Position numbers and translations under genes: made by a program. From an uncultured Paracoccus sp. (GTDB lineage: Bacteria; Pseudomonadota; Alphaproteobacteria; Rhodobacterales; Rhodobacteraceae), in the NCBI RefSeq assembly GCF_947496875.1, contig NZ_CANMEH010000007.1, positions 1 to 64,000 on the forward strand: 64,000 bases of DNA. Reading direction: 5' to 3'. The notes under the pieces are model-generated. The model made no database searches and was not told where the DNA came from. It saw only the letters and a program-made list of their open reading frames with translations. Shown here piece after piece: positions 34,789-45,238 of the stretch; positions within the stretch are counted from its first letter, which is position 1, and each line of letters begins with the position of its first letter.

Positions 34789-35931
34789 CTACTTTCGCGC
34801 GGCTGACATTATGCCAGTTGCTAAATATACCTTCGGATAGATATTCTCCACGGCCCTTATAATCCCGATCTCTTCGAATCGTGCGAGCAGCTTGCGCGCG
34901 CCCATGTCCGTCACTCCGATGCGTTCTGCGACGCGTGCAGGTGTAACGGCAGGCGTTTCGAACAGCATGGAGACGAGAGTAGCGGCGTTTCCGCTCTTTA
35001 TGGTGGATATACGCTCACGGTAGTCCGTCTCCAGCGCCAAGAGCCGGTCCACAGTACCGATAGTGTTGGTCGCACTCTCGGCGATTTTGCCCAGAAAGAA
35101 CGCGATCCACGGCTCCCACGCGCTTTCTGCAGAGACCGCATACATCAGATCGATGTAACGGTCCTTGGCACCCTCTATCGCAGGCGACATGTAGAGTGCT
35201 GGTGTGTCGAGCAGTCCTCCACTAAGCGCCATTAGTGAGATGAGCATGCGGCCGACCCGGCCGTTACCATCAGCGAACGGATGGATCGTCTCAAACTGGT
35301 AATGCACAAGCGCAAGGTCGAGCAGTGCTTGCCCTTGAGTAGGAGGCGGCTCGCGGTTTATGTAGCGCTCTAGTTCGGACATGCAATCGAGGGTTTCGGC
35401 TGGGGGAGGCGGAATGAACCGGGCGGTTTGCAAGTCGCGGCCGCCAATCATGTTCTGATCCCGCTTGAACTCGCCCGGATGGCGGTGCGCCCCCCGATGT
35501 CGGCTGAGGCGGCTCATCAGGATACTATGGGTGTCTCGAATGAGGCGGGTAGTAATCGGTTCATCCCTTATGCGCTGCGCTGCGCCCGACAAGGCGCGGA
35601 CAAAATTTGCGACCTCCTGCGTGTCGTCGCTGGGTGCAGGTTCTAGACCCGCCTCAGTCAGAACGAGCTCATCCTCGGTGGAGTAGGTGCCTTCCATCGC
35701 CGAGGACGTGAGTGCTTCGCGCCGCTGAAGCGGACGGATGAGGATCATTGGATTCTGGAGCCGGCGGCACGCGCCCTTTAGCTCACCAATAGCGGCACGC
35801 GCGTCACCCAAGGGTTCGGCAAGCTCTGCGAGGTCTATGGAAGGAGGAAGCCGGGCAGGCCTAAAGGCCATGGCTCCGTCCAGCGTCGGCACAAATCTAC
35901 CGGCAGGCCTGACGAAGTCCTCTGTGCGCAT
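34789..35931 (-). CDS. Class II Fic family protein with C-terminal winged-helix-like domain
   Basis: A 380-residue Fic protein, predicted to AMPylate protein targets. The N-terminal Fic_N segment contains the autoinhibitory motif SSAMEG (about residues 75-80), matching (S/T)xxxE(G/N) placed before the Fic core, i.e. class II. The catalytic loop HPFADGNGRVGR (~223-234) has the intact His, Asp, Gly-Asn-Gly-Arg and final Arg. The C-terminal ~90 residues look like a winged helix (TPARVAERIGVTDMGARKLLARFEEIGII), suggesting DNA binding. GC content is well below its neighbours, a sign of transfer. Two perfect palindromes lie just upstream (35970-36023). Confidence 0.92.
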   Translation of the reverse strand: MRTEDFVRPAGRFVPTLDGAMAFRPARLPPSIDLAELAEPLGDARAAIGELKGACRRLQNPMILIRPLQRREALTSSAMEGTYSTEDELVLTEAGLEPAPSDDTQEVANFVRALSGAAQRIRDEPITTRLIRDTHSILMSRLSRHRGAHRHPGEFKRDQNMIGGRDLQTARFIPPPPAETLDCMSELERYINREPPPTQGQALLDLALVHYQFETIHPFADGNGRVGRMLISLMALSGGLLDTPALYMSPAIEGAKDRYIDLMYAVSAESAWEPWIAFFLGKIAESATNTIGTVDRLLALETDYRERISTIKSGNAATLVSMLFETPAVTPARVAERIGVTDMGARKLLARFEEIGIIRAVENIYPKVYLATGIMSAARK

Positions 35932-35969
35932 GGGCAGCCTTACTCCAGTTTGAAGCGTGACGCGACTGT

Positions 35970-35991
35970 AAACTTATCGCCGGATAAGTTT
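35970..35991. promoter_or_regulatory. Palindrome upstream of the fic gene, candidate operator
   Basis: AAACTTATC-GCCG-GATAAGTTT is a perfect 9-bp inverted repeat with a 4-nt centre, 38 bp upstream of the Fic start codon on its promoter side. The AT-rich arms stand out in this GC-rich region. Because the Fic protein ends in a winged-helix-like domain, binding by the protein itself is a reasonable guess. Confidence 0.5.
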
Positions 35992-36007
35992 GAAGTCTTG
36001 GCCGACC

Positions 36008-36023
36008 TCAAACCGCGGTTTGA
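36008..36023. promoter_or_regulatory. 16-bp perfect palindrome directly after the ettA stop
   Basis: TCAAACCG/CGGTTTGA lies immediately after the ettA stop codon (36024-36026 on the minus strand) and 76 bp before the Fic start. There is no loop or T run, so it is a better operator than terminator candidate. Confidence 0.4.
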
Positions 36024-37679
36024 TCACCGGGTGAACTTCTTGTACTTCACCCGCTTCGGCTCGATGCTGTCCGGTCCCAGCCGCCGCACCTTGTCCTCCT
36101 CATAGGCCTCGAAGTTCCCCTCGAACCACTCGACATGCGCGTCGCCCTCGAAGGCCAGGATATGCGTGCACAGCCGGTCCAGGAAGAACCGGTCGTGGCT
36201 GATGATGACCGCGCAGCCGGCGAAGTCCTCCAGCGCGGCCTCCAGCGCCTGCAGCGTCTCGACGTCCAGGTCGTTGGTCGGTTCGTCCAGCAGCAGGACG
36301 TTGCCGCCGGACTTCAGCAGCTTGGCCATGTGGACGCGGTTGCGCTCGCCCCCCGACAGCAGGCCGACCTTCTTCTGCTGGTCGCCGCCCTTGAAGTTGA
36401 AGGCGCCGCAATAGGCGCGGCTGTTCATCTGCGCGTCGCCCAGCTGGATCACCTCGGCCCCGCCAGAGATCTCCTCCCACACCGTGGCCTCGGGGTTCAG
36501 GGCGTCGCGTGACTGGTCCACGTAGGACAGTTCCACCGTGTCGCCGAAGGTGATCTGCCCGGCATCGGGTTCCAGCTGGCGGGTCAGCATCCGGAACAGC
36601 GTGGACTTGCCGGCGCCGTTCGGGCCGATCACGCCCACGATGCCGCCCGGGGGCAGCGCAAAGTCGAGGTCCTCGATCAGCAGCTTGTCGCCCATCGCCT
36701 TTTTCAGCCCCTCGACCTCGATCACCTTGCCGCCGAGGCGCGGGCCGTTCGGAACGATGATCTGGGCGTTGTTGATCTTTTCGCGCTCGGACTTCTCGGC
36801 CAGCTCGTTATAGGCGTTGATCCGGGCCTTCTGCTTGGCCTGCCGCGCCTTGGCGCCGGCGCGGATCCAGTCCAGTTCGCGTTCCAGCTGTTTCTGCCGG
36901 GCCTTGTCCTCGCGCGCTTCCTGGGCAAGGCGCTTGCCCTTCTGTTCCAGCCACGCGGAATAGTTGCCCTCGTAGGGGATGCCCCGGCCGCGATCCAGTT
37001 CCAGGATCCAGCCGGTGATGTCGTCCAGGAAATAGCGGTCGTGGGTCACGATCAGGATCGTGCCCGGGTATTCGATCAGGTGCTTCTGCAGCCAGGCAAT
37101 GGTTTCCGCGTCCAGGTGGTTGGTCGGTTCGTCCAGCAGCAGCATGTCGGGCGCCTCGAGCAGCAGCTTGCACAGCGCCACGCGGCGGCGTTCGCCGCCC
37201 GACAGGCTTTCCACATCGGCGTCGTCGGGGGGGCAGCGCAGTGCCTCCATCGCGACGTCGACCTGGCTGTCCAGGTCCCACAGGTTCTCGGCGTCGATCT
37301 CGTCCTGCAGCTTGGCCATCTCTTCGGCGGTCTCGTCCGAATAGTTCATCGCCAGCTCGTTATAGCGGTCCAGCTTCGCCTGCTTGGCCTTGACCCCCTC
37401 CATCACGTTGCCACGCACGTTCAGCGCGGGGTCCAGCTGCGGTTCCTGCGGCAGATAGCCCACGGTCGCGCCCTTGGCGGCCCAGGCCTCGCCCTGGAAA
37501 TCCTTGTCGATGCCGGCCATGATCCGCAGCAGCGTCGATTTCCCCGCGCCGTTCACGCCCACGACCCCGATCTTGACGCCGGGCAGAAAGTTCAGGCGGA
37601 TGTTCTCGAACGTCTTCTTGCCGCCCGGATAGGTCTTGGACACGCCGTCCATGTGATAGACATACTGATAGCTGGCCAT
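36024..37679 (-). CDS. ettA: Energy-dependent translational throttle protein EttA (ABC-F)
   Basis: A 551-residue ABC-F protein with two ATP-binding domains and no membrane part. Walker A motifs are GVNGAGKSTLL (about residues 40-50) and GPNGAGKSTLF (~350-360). Signatures LSGGERRRVALCKLLLE and LSGGERNRVHMAKLL each precede Walker B with the catalytic Glu (LLLDEPTNHLD, LLLDEPTNDLD). The inter-domain linker (KARQAKQKARINAYNEL) and the first-domain arm with QDEIDAENLWDLDSQV match EttA. It binds the ribosomal E site and gates elongation according to ATP/ADP ratio. Confidence 0.96.
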   Translation of the reverse strand: MASYQYVYHMDGVSKTYPGGKKTFENIRLNFLPGVKIGVVGVNGAGKSTLLRIMAGIDKDFQGEAWAAKGATVGYLPQEPQLDPALNVRGNVMEGVKAKQAKLDRYNELAMNYSDETAEEMAKLQDEIDAENLWDLDSQVDVAMEALRCPPDDADVESLSGGERRRVALCKLLLEAPDMLLLDEPTNHLDAETIAWLQKHLIEYPGTILIVTHDRYFLDDITGWILELDRGRGIPYEGNYSAWLEQKGKRLAQEAREDKARQKQLERELDWIRAGAKARQAKQKARINAYNELAEKSEREKINNAQIIVPNGPRLGGKVIEVEGLKKAMGDKLLIEDLDFALPPGGIVGVIGPNGAGKSTLFRMLTRQLEPDAGQITFGDTVELSYVDQSRDALNPEATVWEEISGGAEVIQLGDAQMNSRAYCGAFNFKGGDQQKKVGLLSGGERNRVHMAKLLKSGGNVLLLDEPTNDLDVETLQALEAALEDFAGCAVIISHDRFFLDRLCTHILAFEGDAHVEWFEGNFEAYEEDKVRRLGPDSIEPKRVKYKKFTR

Positions 37680-37783
37680 GATCCGCTCCTGTCCGATGGT
37701 TGCGGCACATGTAGGCGATCACCGGACCAAGGTGAAGGAGATGCCGCCCCCGTTGGGGGAGAGACCCGGGCCGTCCCTGCGGG

Positions 37784-38647
37784 TCAGCGGATCTGAGCGG
37801 CGAACTCGGCGCCGAACTGCGCCTCGATGAACCTGAACTGATCGTCCAACCGCGCGCGCAGCACGCCGCGAACCGCGTCGGGCACCGACAACGCGCGGGA
37901 CGAGGCAAAGACGCGGGTGTTCAGGTCGCGGTATGCGTGCGGCGCGAGGTCAAAGAACTTTTCCAGCTGCCGCATGACGCCCAGCGGGTCCGCGGCGATG
38001 CGTCCGAATGGCAGGAACAGCAGCCGGTCCGCCCCGAACCGCGCCGTCCAGCGCGGAACATAGGCCGCATAATCGCCGCGATGCATCAGCACCGGGTCGT
38101 CGATCTCCGCCATCCAGTCGTCCACGGATGCGGGAGTCCGCCCGGCCCGGGTCAGGTTCATCTTCAGCTGGCTGACGGCCCGATCGACCGGGTGGCGGAT
38201 CAGATAGACGAAGCGGGCCGTGGGCAGGAAACGGGCGACGAACGCCACCCCCTCGTCCGGCAGCGTCGAATATTCCGGCGTCACGTCCATCGCCCGGGTG
38301 CCCTGCGGGACCGGGGCAAAGACCTGCTTGTACCAGTGATTGGTGAACATCGACCCGCGGGTGATCCGGTCCAGATAGACCGCCAGATCCGCCGGCACCG
38401 CCTCGCCCCGCGCCGCATGGCGCCGCTCGATGTTCAGCCGGGCGCGCCGGAAATGCCACGGCAGCCATTGCCGATGATCCGGTATGAAGCGGTGGTTGAA
38501 GAACTGCACCTCCTTGAACGGCGGCGCCCAGACCTGCGGATGCTGGCCCAGCATCTGCGCCAGCCATGTGGTCCCGGCCTTCTGCGCCCCGATCCCGATC
38601 AGCTCGGGCTTGCGGGGCGCACCGTCCGGGTCCCACCCGGAGCTCAC
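37784..38647 (-). CDS. Sulfotransferase family protein, translationally coupled to rimO
   Basis: A 287-residue PAPS-dependent sulfotransferase-fold protein. The 5'-phosphosulfate loop is [17 protein letters not shown] (about residues 16-32). [15 protein letters not shown] (~120-134) is the 3'-phosphate-binding motif with Arg and Ser. [13 protein letters not shown] and [13 protein letters not shown] follow, as in the Sulfotransfer_1 family. It should transfer a sulfuryl group to a hydroxyl or amine of a glycan or small molecule; the acceptor is unknown. The start is GTG at 38647, overlapping the rimO TGA (GTGA), so translation is coupled. The same frame runs open through rimO but that part is a shadow. 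Confidence 0.88.
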   Translation of the reverse strand: MSSGWDPDGAPRKPELIGIGAQKAGTTWLAQMLGQHPQVWAPPFKEVQFFNHRFIPDHRQWLPWHFRRARLNIERRHAARGEAVPADLAVYLDRITRGSMFTNHWYKQVFAPVPQGTRAMDVTPEYSTLPDEGVAFVARFLPTARFVYLIRHPVDRAVSQLKMNLTRAGRTPASVDDWMAEIDDPVLMHRGDYAAYVPRWTARFGADRLLFLPFGRIAADPLGVMRQLEKFFDLAPHAYRDLNTRVFASSRALSVPDAVRGVLRARLDDQFRFIEAQFGAEFAAQIR

Positions 38648-40026
38648 ATCCTGCCCCACAGATCGTATTCGGACGCCTCGTCCACCGTGACTTCGACCAG
38701 ATCGCCGGCGGCGAGCGCCTCGAACCCGTCGTCGATGAACAGGTTGCCGTCGATCTCGGGCGCGTCCGCCATGGTCCGGCAGGTCGCGCCCTCGGCATCC
38801 ACGCTGTCCACGATGACCCGCTGCCGGGTGCCGACCCTGGCCGCGAGCCGGGCCGCAGAGATCGCCTGCGCCTTCTCCATGAACCGGTCCCAGCGGTCCT
38901 GCTTGACCGGGTCCGCCACGTGGTCCGGCAGGTCGTTCGCCCGGGCGCCGCGCACGTTCTCGTACTGGAAGCAGCCGACCCGGTCCAGCTGCGCCGCGTC
39001 CAGCCAGTCCAGCAGGTACTGGAACTCGGCCTCGGTCTCGCCGGGATAGCCGACGATGAAGGTGGACCGCAGGGTGATCCCGGGACAGGCGGCGCGCCAG
39101 GCGGCGATCTCGTCCAGGGTGCGGGCGCTGGCCGCCGGGCGCGCCATGCGCTTGAGCACGTCGGGGTGGGCGTGCTGGAACGGGATGTCGAGATAGGGCA
39201 GCACCCCGGTCCCACGGGCGACAGTGTCGGCCATCAGCGGGACCAGGTCGCGCACATGCGGATAGGGGTAGACATAGTGCAGCCGGACCCACGCGCCCAG
39301 GCTGCCCAGGTCGCGCGCCAGATCGGTGATGTGCGCGCGGTGGCCGCGCTCGGTGGCGTGGCGGCGGTCGACGCCATAGGCGCTGGTATCCTGGCTGATC
39401 ACCAGCAGTTCGCGCACGCCGCTTTCGACCAGCCGCTCGGCCTCGCGCAGCACCGCATGGGCGGGACGGCTGACCAGCCGGCCGCGCATGTCGGGGATGA
39501 TGCAGAACCGGCAGCGGTGGTTGCAGCCTTCGGAAATCTTCAGATAGGCGAAATGCCGCGGCGTCAGCCGCACGCCGGACGCGGGTAGCAGGTCGATGAA
39601 CGGATCCGGGGCGGGCGGCACGGCGGCGTGCACCGCGTCCAGGACCTGTTCGTACTGGTGCGGGCCGGTGACGGCCAGCACCCTGGGATGGGCGCCGGTG
39701 ATGTAGGCGGGTTCCGCCCCTAGGCAGCCGGTCACGATGACACGACCATTCTCGGCCAGCGCCTCGCCGATCGCGTCCAGGCTTTCGGCCTTGGCGCTGT
39801 CCAGGAACCCGCAGGTGTTGACGATCACCGCGTCGGCCCCCTGGTAGTCGGGGCTGATCGCGTAGCCCTCGGCGCGCAGCCGGGTCAGGATGCGTTCGCT
39901 GTCGACCAGCGCCTTGGGACAGCCGAGGCTGACCATCCCGATGGTCGGCTGGCCGGGACGGCGCGGATCGACGGGGATGGCGGCGCGGGCCAGGTCGGGG
40001 CGCAGCAGGGGTGGGTTGTGAGTCAT
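38644..40026 (-). CDS. rimO: Ribosomal protein S12 methylthiotransferase RimO
   Basis: A 460-residue radical-SAM methylthiotransferase. The N-terminal UPF0004 domain has [20 protein letters not shown] (about residues 28-47), [10 protein letters not shown] and GCLGAE, supplying the three Cys of the auxiliary cluster. The radical-SAM motif is [15 protein letters not shown] (~172-186). The C-terminal TRAM domain ends at GRM. It methylthiolates the conserved Asp of ribosomal protein S12. The ATG at 40026 is chosen since the residues before it show no similarity. Downstream, the sulfotransferase start overlaps its stop. Confidence 0.96.
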   Translation of the reverse strand: MTHNPPLLRPDLARAAIPVDPRRPGQPTIGMVSLGCPKALVDSERILTRLRAEGYAISPDYQGADAVIVNTCGFLDSAKAESLDAIGEALAENGRVIVTGCLGAEPAYITGAHPRVLAVTGPHQYEQVLDAVHAAVPPAPDPFIDLLPASGVRLTPRHFAYLKISEGCNHRCRFCIIPDMRGRLVSRPAHAVLREAERLVESGVRELLVISQDTSAYGVDRRHATERGHRAHITDLARDLGSLGAWVRLHYVYPYPHVRDLVPLMADTVARGTGVLPYLDIPFQHAHPDVLKRMARPAASARTLDEIAAWRAACPGITLRSTFIVGYPGETEAEFQYLLDWLDAAQLDRVGCFQYENVRGARANDLPDHVADPVKQDRWDRFMEKAQAISAARLAARVGTRQRVIVDSVDAEGATCRTMADAPEIDGNLFIDDGFEALAAGDLVEVTVDEASEYDLWGRM

Positions 40027-40155
40027 GGCGGGCATATAGCGCCTCGGCCCGCCGGCGCAAACGCCTGCTCGCCGAAACGTGGCTTGCGCGTGGGCGAGAC
40101 GCCGCAGCAGACTGCCGCGATGATCTGGACCCTTTCCCCTGCCCCGACCCGCCCG

Positions 40156-40683
40156 ATGCCCCGGTCGATCCGTCCGGGCGCCGGCCTTGTGCTGGCGCTC
40201 GGCATGGCCGTGGCGGGCTGCGTCGCAACCGTGCCGCCACCGACCGGCGCGACAGCGCATCCGCTGCCATCGCCAAGCGCCGCGGCCACCAACACGGCCA
40301 CGGCGCGCGCGCCGACCGGCAAGCCGATCGTGATCCTGAACGACAAGGGCGGCAACGTGCTGCAGGCCATGGCCCGGCGCGAGGAGCTGCAGCGGTCCGG
40401 GCGGCCGGTCGAGGTACGCGGCTACTGCCGGTCGGCCTGCACGATCTACATCACGCTGCCGAATGCCTGCCTGGGCCCCGGCGCCACGGTCGGGTTCCAT
40501 GCCCCGCGCCTGCCCGGCACCAGCATCGTGCCGCCGATCGTCGACCAGCTGATGGCCCAGTACTATCGCAGCGGCATCCTGCGCCGGTGGCAGGACGAAT
40601 GGCGCCATTCGCTGAAGATGACAAAGATCAGCGCGGCCGAATACAAGCGCTTGGACCCGCAGACCCGCATCTGCGGATCCTAG
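40156..40683 (+). CDS. Lipoprotein with ClpP-like fold
   Basis: About 175 residues. A signal peptide ([21 protein letters not shown]) ends in a lipobox with Cys ~22. After a Pro/Ala/Thr linker the chain has [17 protein letters not shown] then [16 protein letters not shown] and [15 protein letters not shown]. This Ser-Ala after a Tyr-Cys, followed ~25 residues later by FHAP, resembles secreted ClpP/crotonase-fold proteins, where Ser and His form the active site. No equivalent of the third catalytic residue was identified. The start could also be 40120 (ATG). No clear ribosome-binding site was found. Confidence 0.7.
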   Translation: MPRSIRPGAGLVLALGMAVAGCVATVPPPTGATAHPLPSPSAAATNTATARAPTGKPIVILNDKGGNVLQAMARREELQRSGRPVEVRGYCRSACTIYITLPNACLGPGATVGFHAPRLPGTSIVPPIVDQLMAQYYRSGILRRWQDEWRHSLKMTKISAAEYKRLDPQTRICGS

Positions 40684-40711
40684 ACCGGGGCCGCGGCCGG
40701 GCGGGCCCGGA

Positions 40712-41473
40712 TCACTCGCGCAGCCGCCAGCCGGTCAGGAAGATCCAGCGGATCACCGCCAGCAGCACCACGATCATCAGCGCTACTGCGATCAGCGACA
40801 CGCCCACCGGCACGTCGGCAATGTCGAAGAACGACCAGCGGAATCCGGAAATCAGGTACAGCACCGGGTTCAGCTTGGCGACCTGTTCCCAGAACGGCGG
40901 CAGCATGCTGGCCGAGTAGAAGGCCCCGCCCAGGAACACCAGCGGCGTGATCACCATCATCGGGACCACCTGCAGCTGTTCGAAGTTCTTGGCCCACAGC
41001 CCGATGATGAAGCCCAGCAGCGAGAACCCGACCGCCGTCAGGATCAGGAACGACAACATCCACAGCGGGTGCACGATGTGCATCCCGACGAAGAAGAAGC
41101 TGGTCAGCAGAATTATCAGCGCGATGATCACCGCCTTGAACGCCGCCGCCCCGACAAAGCCCAGCGTCACCTCGGCCCAGCCCGCGGGGGCGACCAGCAA
41201 TTCATAGACGGTGCCCGAGAACTTGGGAAAATAGATCCCGAAGCTCGCGTTCGACACGGATTGCTGCAGTACCGTCAGCATCATCAGCCCGGGCACGATG
41301 AACGCGCCATAGGCCACGCCCTCGACCGCCTGGATGCGCCCGCCGATCGCGGCGCCGAACACGACGAAATACAGCACCGTCGAGATCACCGGCGAGGCCA
41401 GCGACTGGGTGATGGTCCGAAAGAACCGCGCCATCTCGTGGTTGAAGATGGCGCGCACCGCCCCCCAGTTCAT
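40712..41473 (-). CDS. ABC-2 type transporter permease
   Basis: A 253-residue inner-membrane permease with six hydrophobic segments. [24 protein letters not shown] (about residues 17-40) begins the ABC-2 membrane domain. [17 protein letters not shown] and [16 protein letters not shown] match the cytoplasmic loop region, and [19 protein letters not shown] (~178-196) is the conserved late loop seen in NodJ/YadH-type exporters. It should pair with the ATP-binding protein whose stop overlaps its start by 4 nt (ATGA at 41470-41473). The substrate is unknown (drug, lipid or glycan). Confidence 0.92.
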   Translation of the reverse strand: MNWGAVRAIFNHEMARFFRTITQSLASPVISTVLYFVVFGAAIGGRIQAVEGVAYGAFIVPGLMMLTVLQQSVSNASFGIYFPKFSGTVYELLVAPAGWAEVTLGFVGAAAFKAVIIALIILLTSFFFVGMHIVHPLWMLSFLILTAVGFSLLGFIIGLWAKNFEQLQVVPMMVITPLVFLGGAFYSASMLPPFWEQVAKLNPVLYLISGFRWSFFDIADVPVGVSLIAVALMIVVLLAVIRWIFLTGWRLRE

Positions 41474-42468
41474 GCCCGGCCCTCCGCCGCGATGATCGCT
41501 TCCTGCGGGTCTGCGCCCGATGGCTCGACATCCGCAGTGACCTCCGCGCGATCGGACACCAGCGAGATGAACACCTCTTCGAGCGAGGTCTGCTTGGTGG
41601 CGACATCGCGCACCCCGAGGCCGCGGGCGTTCAGATCGGCCAGCAGCCGGCCGATGCCGGTCCGCTCGGCCCGCGTGTCATAGTCATAGGTCAGCACCCG
41701 GCCGCCATCCGACAGGCTCAACCCCGTTGCAGCCCAGTCCTCCGGCAGATGCTGCAGCGGTGCGTCCAGTTCGATGGTCAGCTGCTTGCGCCCGAATTCG
41801 CCCATCAGATCGGCGGTCGGCCGGACCAGCAGCAGCCGGCCCTTGTTGATCACGCCGATCCGGTCGGCCATGTCCTCGGCCTCTTCCAGGTAGTGCGTGG
41901 TCAGGATGATGGTCACGCCCGAGGCGCGCAGGTCGCGCACGACCTGCCACATCTCGCGGCGCAGATGCACGTCCACGCCGGCCGTCGGCTCGTCGAGGAA
42001 CAGCACGCGGGGCCGGTGCGACAACGCCTTGGCGATCAGCACCCGCCGCTTCATCCCGCCCGACAATTCGCGGCACCGCGCGTCGCGCTTGTCCCACAAC
42101 GCCAGACTGCGCAGCACCTGTTCCAGATAGGCCTCGTCCGGGGCGGCCCCGTAGAGGCCGCGGGTGAAACGGACCGCGTTGATGACCTTCTCGAACGGCT
42201 CCAGCGCGATTTCCTGGGGGACCAGCCCGATCAGCTTGCGGGCGGCACGCCAGTCGGTGCGGATGTCGTGCCCGCCCACCCGCACGGTGCCGCCGGTCGG
42301 CACCACCAGCCCGCAGATGATCGAGATCAGCGTCGTCTTTCCGGCACCGTTCGGACCCAGCAGGGCGATGATCTCGCCCTCGTCGATGGTCAGGCTGACG
42401 TCATCGAGGGCGCGGGTGCCGCTGCCATACTGCTTGGAGAGGTGATCGATTTCGATGATCGGCGGCAT
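41470..42468 (-). CDS. ABC transporter ATP-binding protein (CcmA/YadG type)
   Basis: A 332-residue ATPase subunit. Walker A is [13 protein letters not shown] (about residues 34-46), signature [16 protein letters not shown] (~135-150), Walker [13 protein letters not shown] (~157-168) with switch His in [11 protein letters not shown]. The ~100-residue C-terminal extension ([30 protein letters not shown]) is the usual regulatory tail of multidrug/ABC-2 ATPases. It is first in a two-gene exporter operon with the permease. Confidence 0.94.
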   Translation of the reverse strand: MPPIIEIDHLSKQYGSGTRALDDVSLTIDEGEIIALLGPNGAGKTTLISIICGLVVPTGGTVRVGGHDIRTDWRAARKLIGLVPQEIALEPFEKVINAVRFTRGLYGAAPDEAYLEQVLRSLALWDKRDARCRELSGGMKRRVLIAKALSHRPRVLFLDEPTAGVDVHLRREMWQVVRDLRASGVTIILTTHYLEEAEDMADRIGVINKGRLLLVRPTADLMGEFGRKQLTIELDAPLQHLPEDWAATGLSLSDGGRVLTYDYDTRAERTGIGRLLADLNARGLGVRDVATKQTSLEEVFISLVSDRAEVTADVEPSGADPQEAIIAAEGRA

Positions 42469-42583
42469 GCGGGGGCTTTCCGGTCAGGGCGCGGCCGGCG
42501 GCAGCGGCGCCGGTATTCGACCCCGGACAGCTAGGCAGGGCAGGTCCGAATGTCCACCCCCGGCGCATCCACCGGCCGGGCGC

Positions 42584-43354
42584 CTACCGGTCTGGCGGGG
42601 TGAGGCCGGCCGCTTCCATCAGCCGGTCCGACGCGGCCTCGACCTGCGCCTCGACATGGGGCAGCAACTCGGTCGGGGCCATCCCCGGCGCGATCGGGTC
42701 CAGAAACTCGATCACCGCCACGCCCGGGCGGATGCGCAACCCGTCGCGCGGCCAGAACATGCCCGCGTTGGTCGCCACGGGGTAACACGGCAGGTCCGCC
42801 GCGGCGTAGAGCGCGGCGACCCCCGGCTTCCACGGGCGGCGTTCGCCCGGCCGGGTGCGGGTGCCTTCGGGATAGATGATCAGCTGGCCCAGCCCGCGCC
42901 GCTGCGCGTTGCGGACCGCGGCGACCATCGCGGTGCGCGCGGCGCTGCCGCGCGAGCGGTCGATGGGCACCGAGCCCACCTCGCGCGCGAACCAGCCCAT
43001 GATCGGCACCCGTAGGATTTCCTTCTTCATGATGAAGGCGCGCTGCGGGCAGGCCTTGGCGATGGCCAGGATGTCCAGGAAGCTCTGGTGCTTGGCGGCC
43101 ACGATGCAGTCGGTCGTGGGCGGCGTGCCCCGCACCTCGACCTGCACCCCGTAATGCCAGCGCGCCGCCCGCAGCATGTAGCCGATCCAGACCTCGGACA
43201 CCCGCAAGGCGCCGGTCCGTCCGTGCCGCATCGCCTTGGGCAGCCCCCAGATCCCCAGCACCAGCGTGGCGAGCCCGACATGGATGTAGTAGCTTGTCGA
43301 TCGCAGCCACCACAGCGCCGGCAGCGGGCCGGGCCGATAGCCCGCGCGCGCCAT
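42584..43354 (-). CDS. plsC: 1-acyl-sn-glycerol-3-phosphate acyltransferase
   Basis: A 256-residue PlsC-type acyltransferase. One N-terminal hydrophobic segment (about residues 20-36) anchors it. Motif I VAAKHQSFLDILA (~84-96) holds the catalytic HxxxxD, motif II region GWFAREVGSVPIDRS (~121-135) follows, and motif III is IIYPEGTRTRPGER (~155-168). It acylates lysophosphatidic acid to phosphatidic acid at the inner membrane. The chosen ATG at 43354 starts MARAGYR; the frame is open upstream without similarity. It follows ftsX by 76 bp on the same strand. Confidence 0.93.
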   Translation of the reverse strand: MARAGYRPGPLPALWWLRSTSYYIHVGLATLVLGIWGLPKAMRHGRTGALRVSEVWIGYMLRAARWHYGVQVEVRGTPPTTDCIVAAKHQSFLDILAIAKACPQRAFIMKKEILRVPIMGWFAREVGSVPIDRSRGSAARTAMVAAVRNAQRRGLGQLIIYPEGTRTRPGERRPWKPGVAALYAAADLPCYPVATNAGMFWPRDGLRIRPGVAVIEFLDPIAPGMAPTELLPHVEAQVEAASDRLMEAAGLTPPDR

Positions 43355-43430
43355 CAGCCGCCCACCCGCGCAGAACCGGCAGCGGCGCGCCGCCCCGGCC
43401 GATCCGCTCGACGCGCCTGCGCGGCCCTCA

Positions 43431-44393
43431 TCAGCGCACCTCGCGCAGCATCCGCAGCGCGGCACGGCGGGTGGCAAAGAACCCGACCGCCCCCGCCACC
43501 AGCGGAATCAGCAGGGGCCACAGCCAGCCCCAGCCATGGAACCCCAGCCCGGTCAGGAACCCGCCCGCGGCCTGCATGTCCGGCAGCGCCGCCACCGCGC
43601 CCATGCCCAGTGCGGTCCCGGCGGCCGCGCCCAGCGCCGCGCGGCGGGTAAAGCGGCGCACAAAGGCGGTGGCGATGGTGATGTCGCGCGCGCCCACCAG
43701 GCGCAGCACCCGGATCACCTGTCCGTTCGCGGCCAGCGCCGCGGTCGCCGCCAGGGTGATCATCGCCACCGCAACGGCCGCGATCAGGCCCAGCGAGAGC
43801 CAGCCCAGCACCCGCAGCGCGCGGGCTGCCGCGATCAGCGGCCGCCGCCACGCGGTATGGTCGTCCAGCACCGCGCCCGGGGCCTCGGCCTCCAGCCGCA
43901 GCTGCAGCGCCTCGTGGTCGAATTCGCCGCGCTCCATCTGCAGCTCGACCAGTTGCGGGATCGGCAGGGCATCCACAGGCATGTCGGGCCCGAACCAGGG
44001 CTCCAGCAGGGCGGCGACCTGTTCGGGGGGCACGGCCTGCGCCTGCGCGACGCCGGGGGTGGTCCTCAGCACCTCCAGCACCGCGGCGGCCTGGGCCTCC
44101 ATCTCGCCCGCCGGGGCGGTGATCCGGACGGTCGCGGTCTGCGCCAGGCCCTCGGCCCAGCGATCCGCCAGACGGCCGGTGGCCAGCGCCAGGGCCAGCG
44201 CGAACACCGCCAGGAACGCCATCACCCCGGCGCTGAAGGTGGTCAGCGTCGCGGTATGGCCGGTGGGCGGGACGATGCGGTCGGCGACCCCGCCCTCGCG
44301 GCCGGTCAGCCCCCGCCACAGGGCGCCGGGGTCCACCCCGGCAACGCGGCTGCTGGCCAAGGGGCGGCGGCGCGCGCCGCCAAGTCGCTGCAT
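43431..44393 (-). CDS. ftsX: Cell division protein FtsX
   Basis: A 320-residue four-helix membrane protein of the FtsX/MacB family. TM1 is FSAGVMAFLAVFALALALAT (about residues 49-68). A periplasmic domain follows, containing PEQVAALLEPWFG. Three more helices are present (LRVLGWLSLGLIAAVAVAMITL, AALGAAAGTALGMGAVAAL, and a C-terminal one ending ATRRAALRMLREVR). With FtsE it forms the divisome ABC complex that activates peptidoglycan hydrolases. The start may be ATG at 44393 or a GTG at 44402 that overlaps the ftsE stop (GTGA); both are plausible. Confidence 0.9.
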   Translation of the reverse strand: MQRLGGARRRPLASSRVAGVDPGALWRGLTGREGGVADRIVPPTGHTATLTTFSAGVMAFLAVFALALALATGRLADRWAEGLAQTATVRITAPAGEMEAQAAAVLEVLRTTPGVAQAQAVPPEQVAALLEPWFGPDMPVDALPIPQLVELQMERGEFDHEALQLRLEAEAPGAVLDDHTAWRRPLIAAARALRVLGWLSLGLIAAVAVAMITLAATAALAANGQVIRVLRLVGARDITIATAFVRRFTRRAALGAAAGTALGMGAVAALPDMQAAGGFLTGLGFHGWGWLWPLLIPLVAGAVGFFATRRAALRMLREVR

Positions 44394-44398
44394 TAGTT

Positions 44399-45073
<675 letters not shown>

Positions 45074-45238
45074 CGCATCCTCCTTGCCTGCCCCGGTGCG
45101 GGCGATCCCGGCCGCCTTCGCCCTGCTTGGCGATCGGACCGGCCGTTGATAGAACGTCCGGAAGGCGATGACCAGAAAGCCGCTGCAGCCGCAGGCGGCG
45201 ACCGGGGACGACGACGGCGGACGGGAAACGGAAACGAG

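Noticed and set aside
36008..36023. Terminator of ettA
   Set aside because: A palindrome without loop or T run is a poor Rho-independent terminator, so I list it as a candidate regulatory site.
37784..40276. Possible fusion of sulfotransferase to a long N-terminal domain
   Set aside because: The upstream part is a shadow of rimO in another frame. The GTG overlapping the rimO stop is the natural start.
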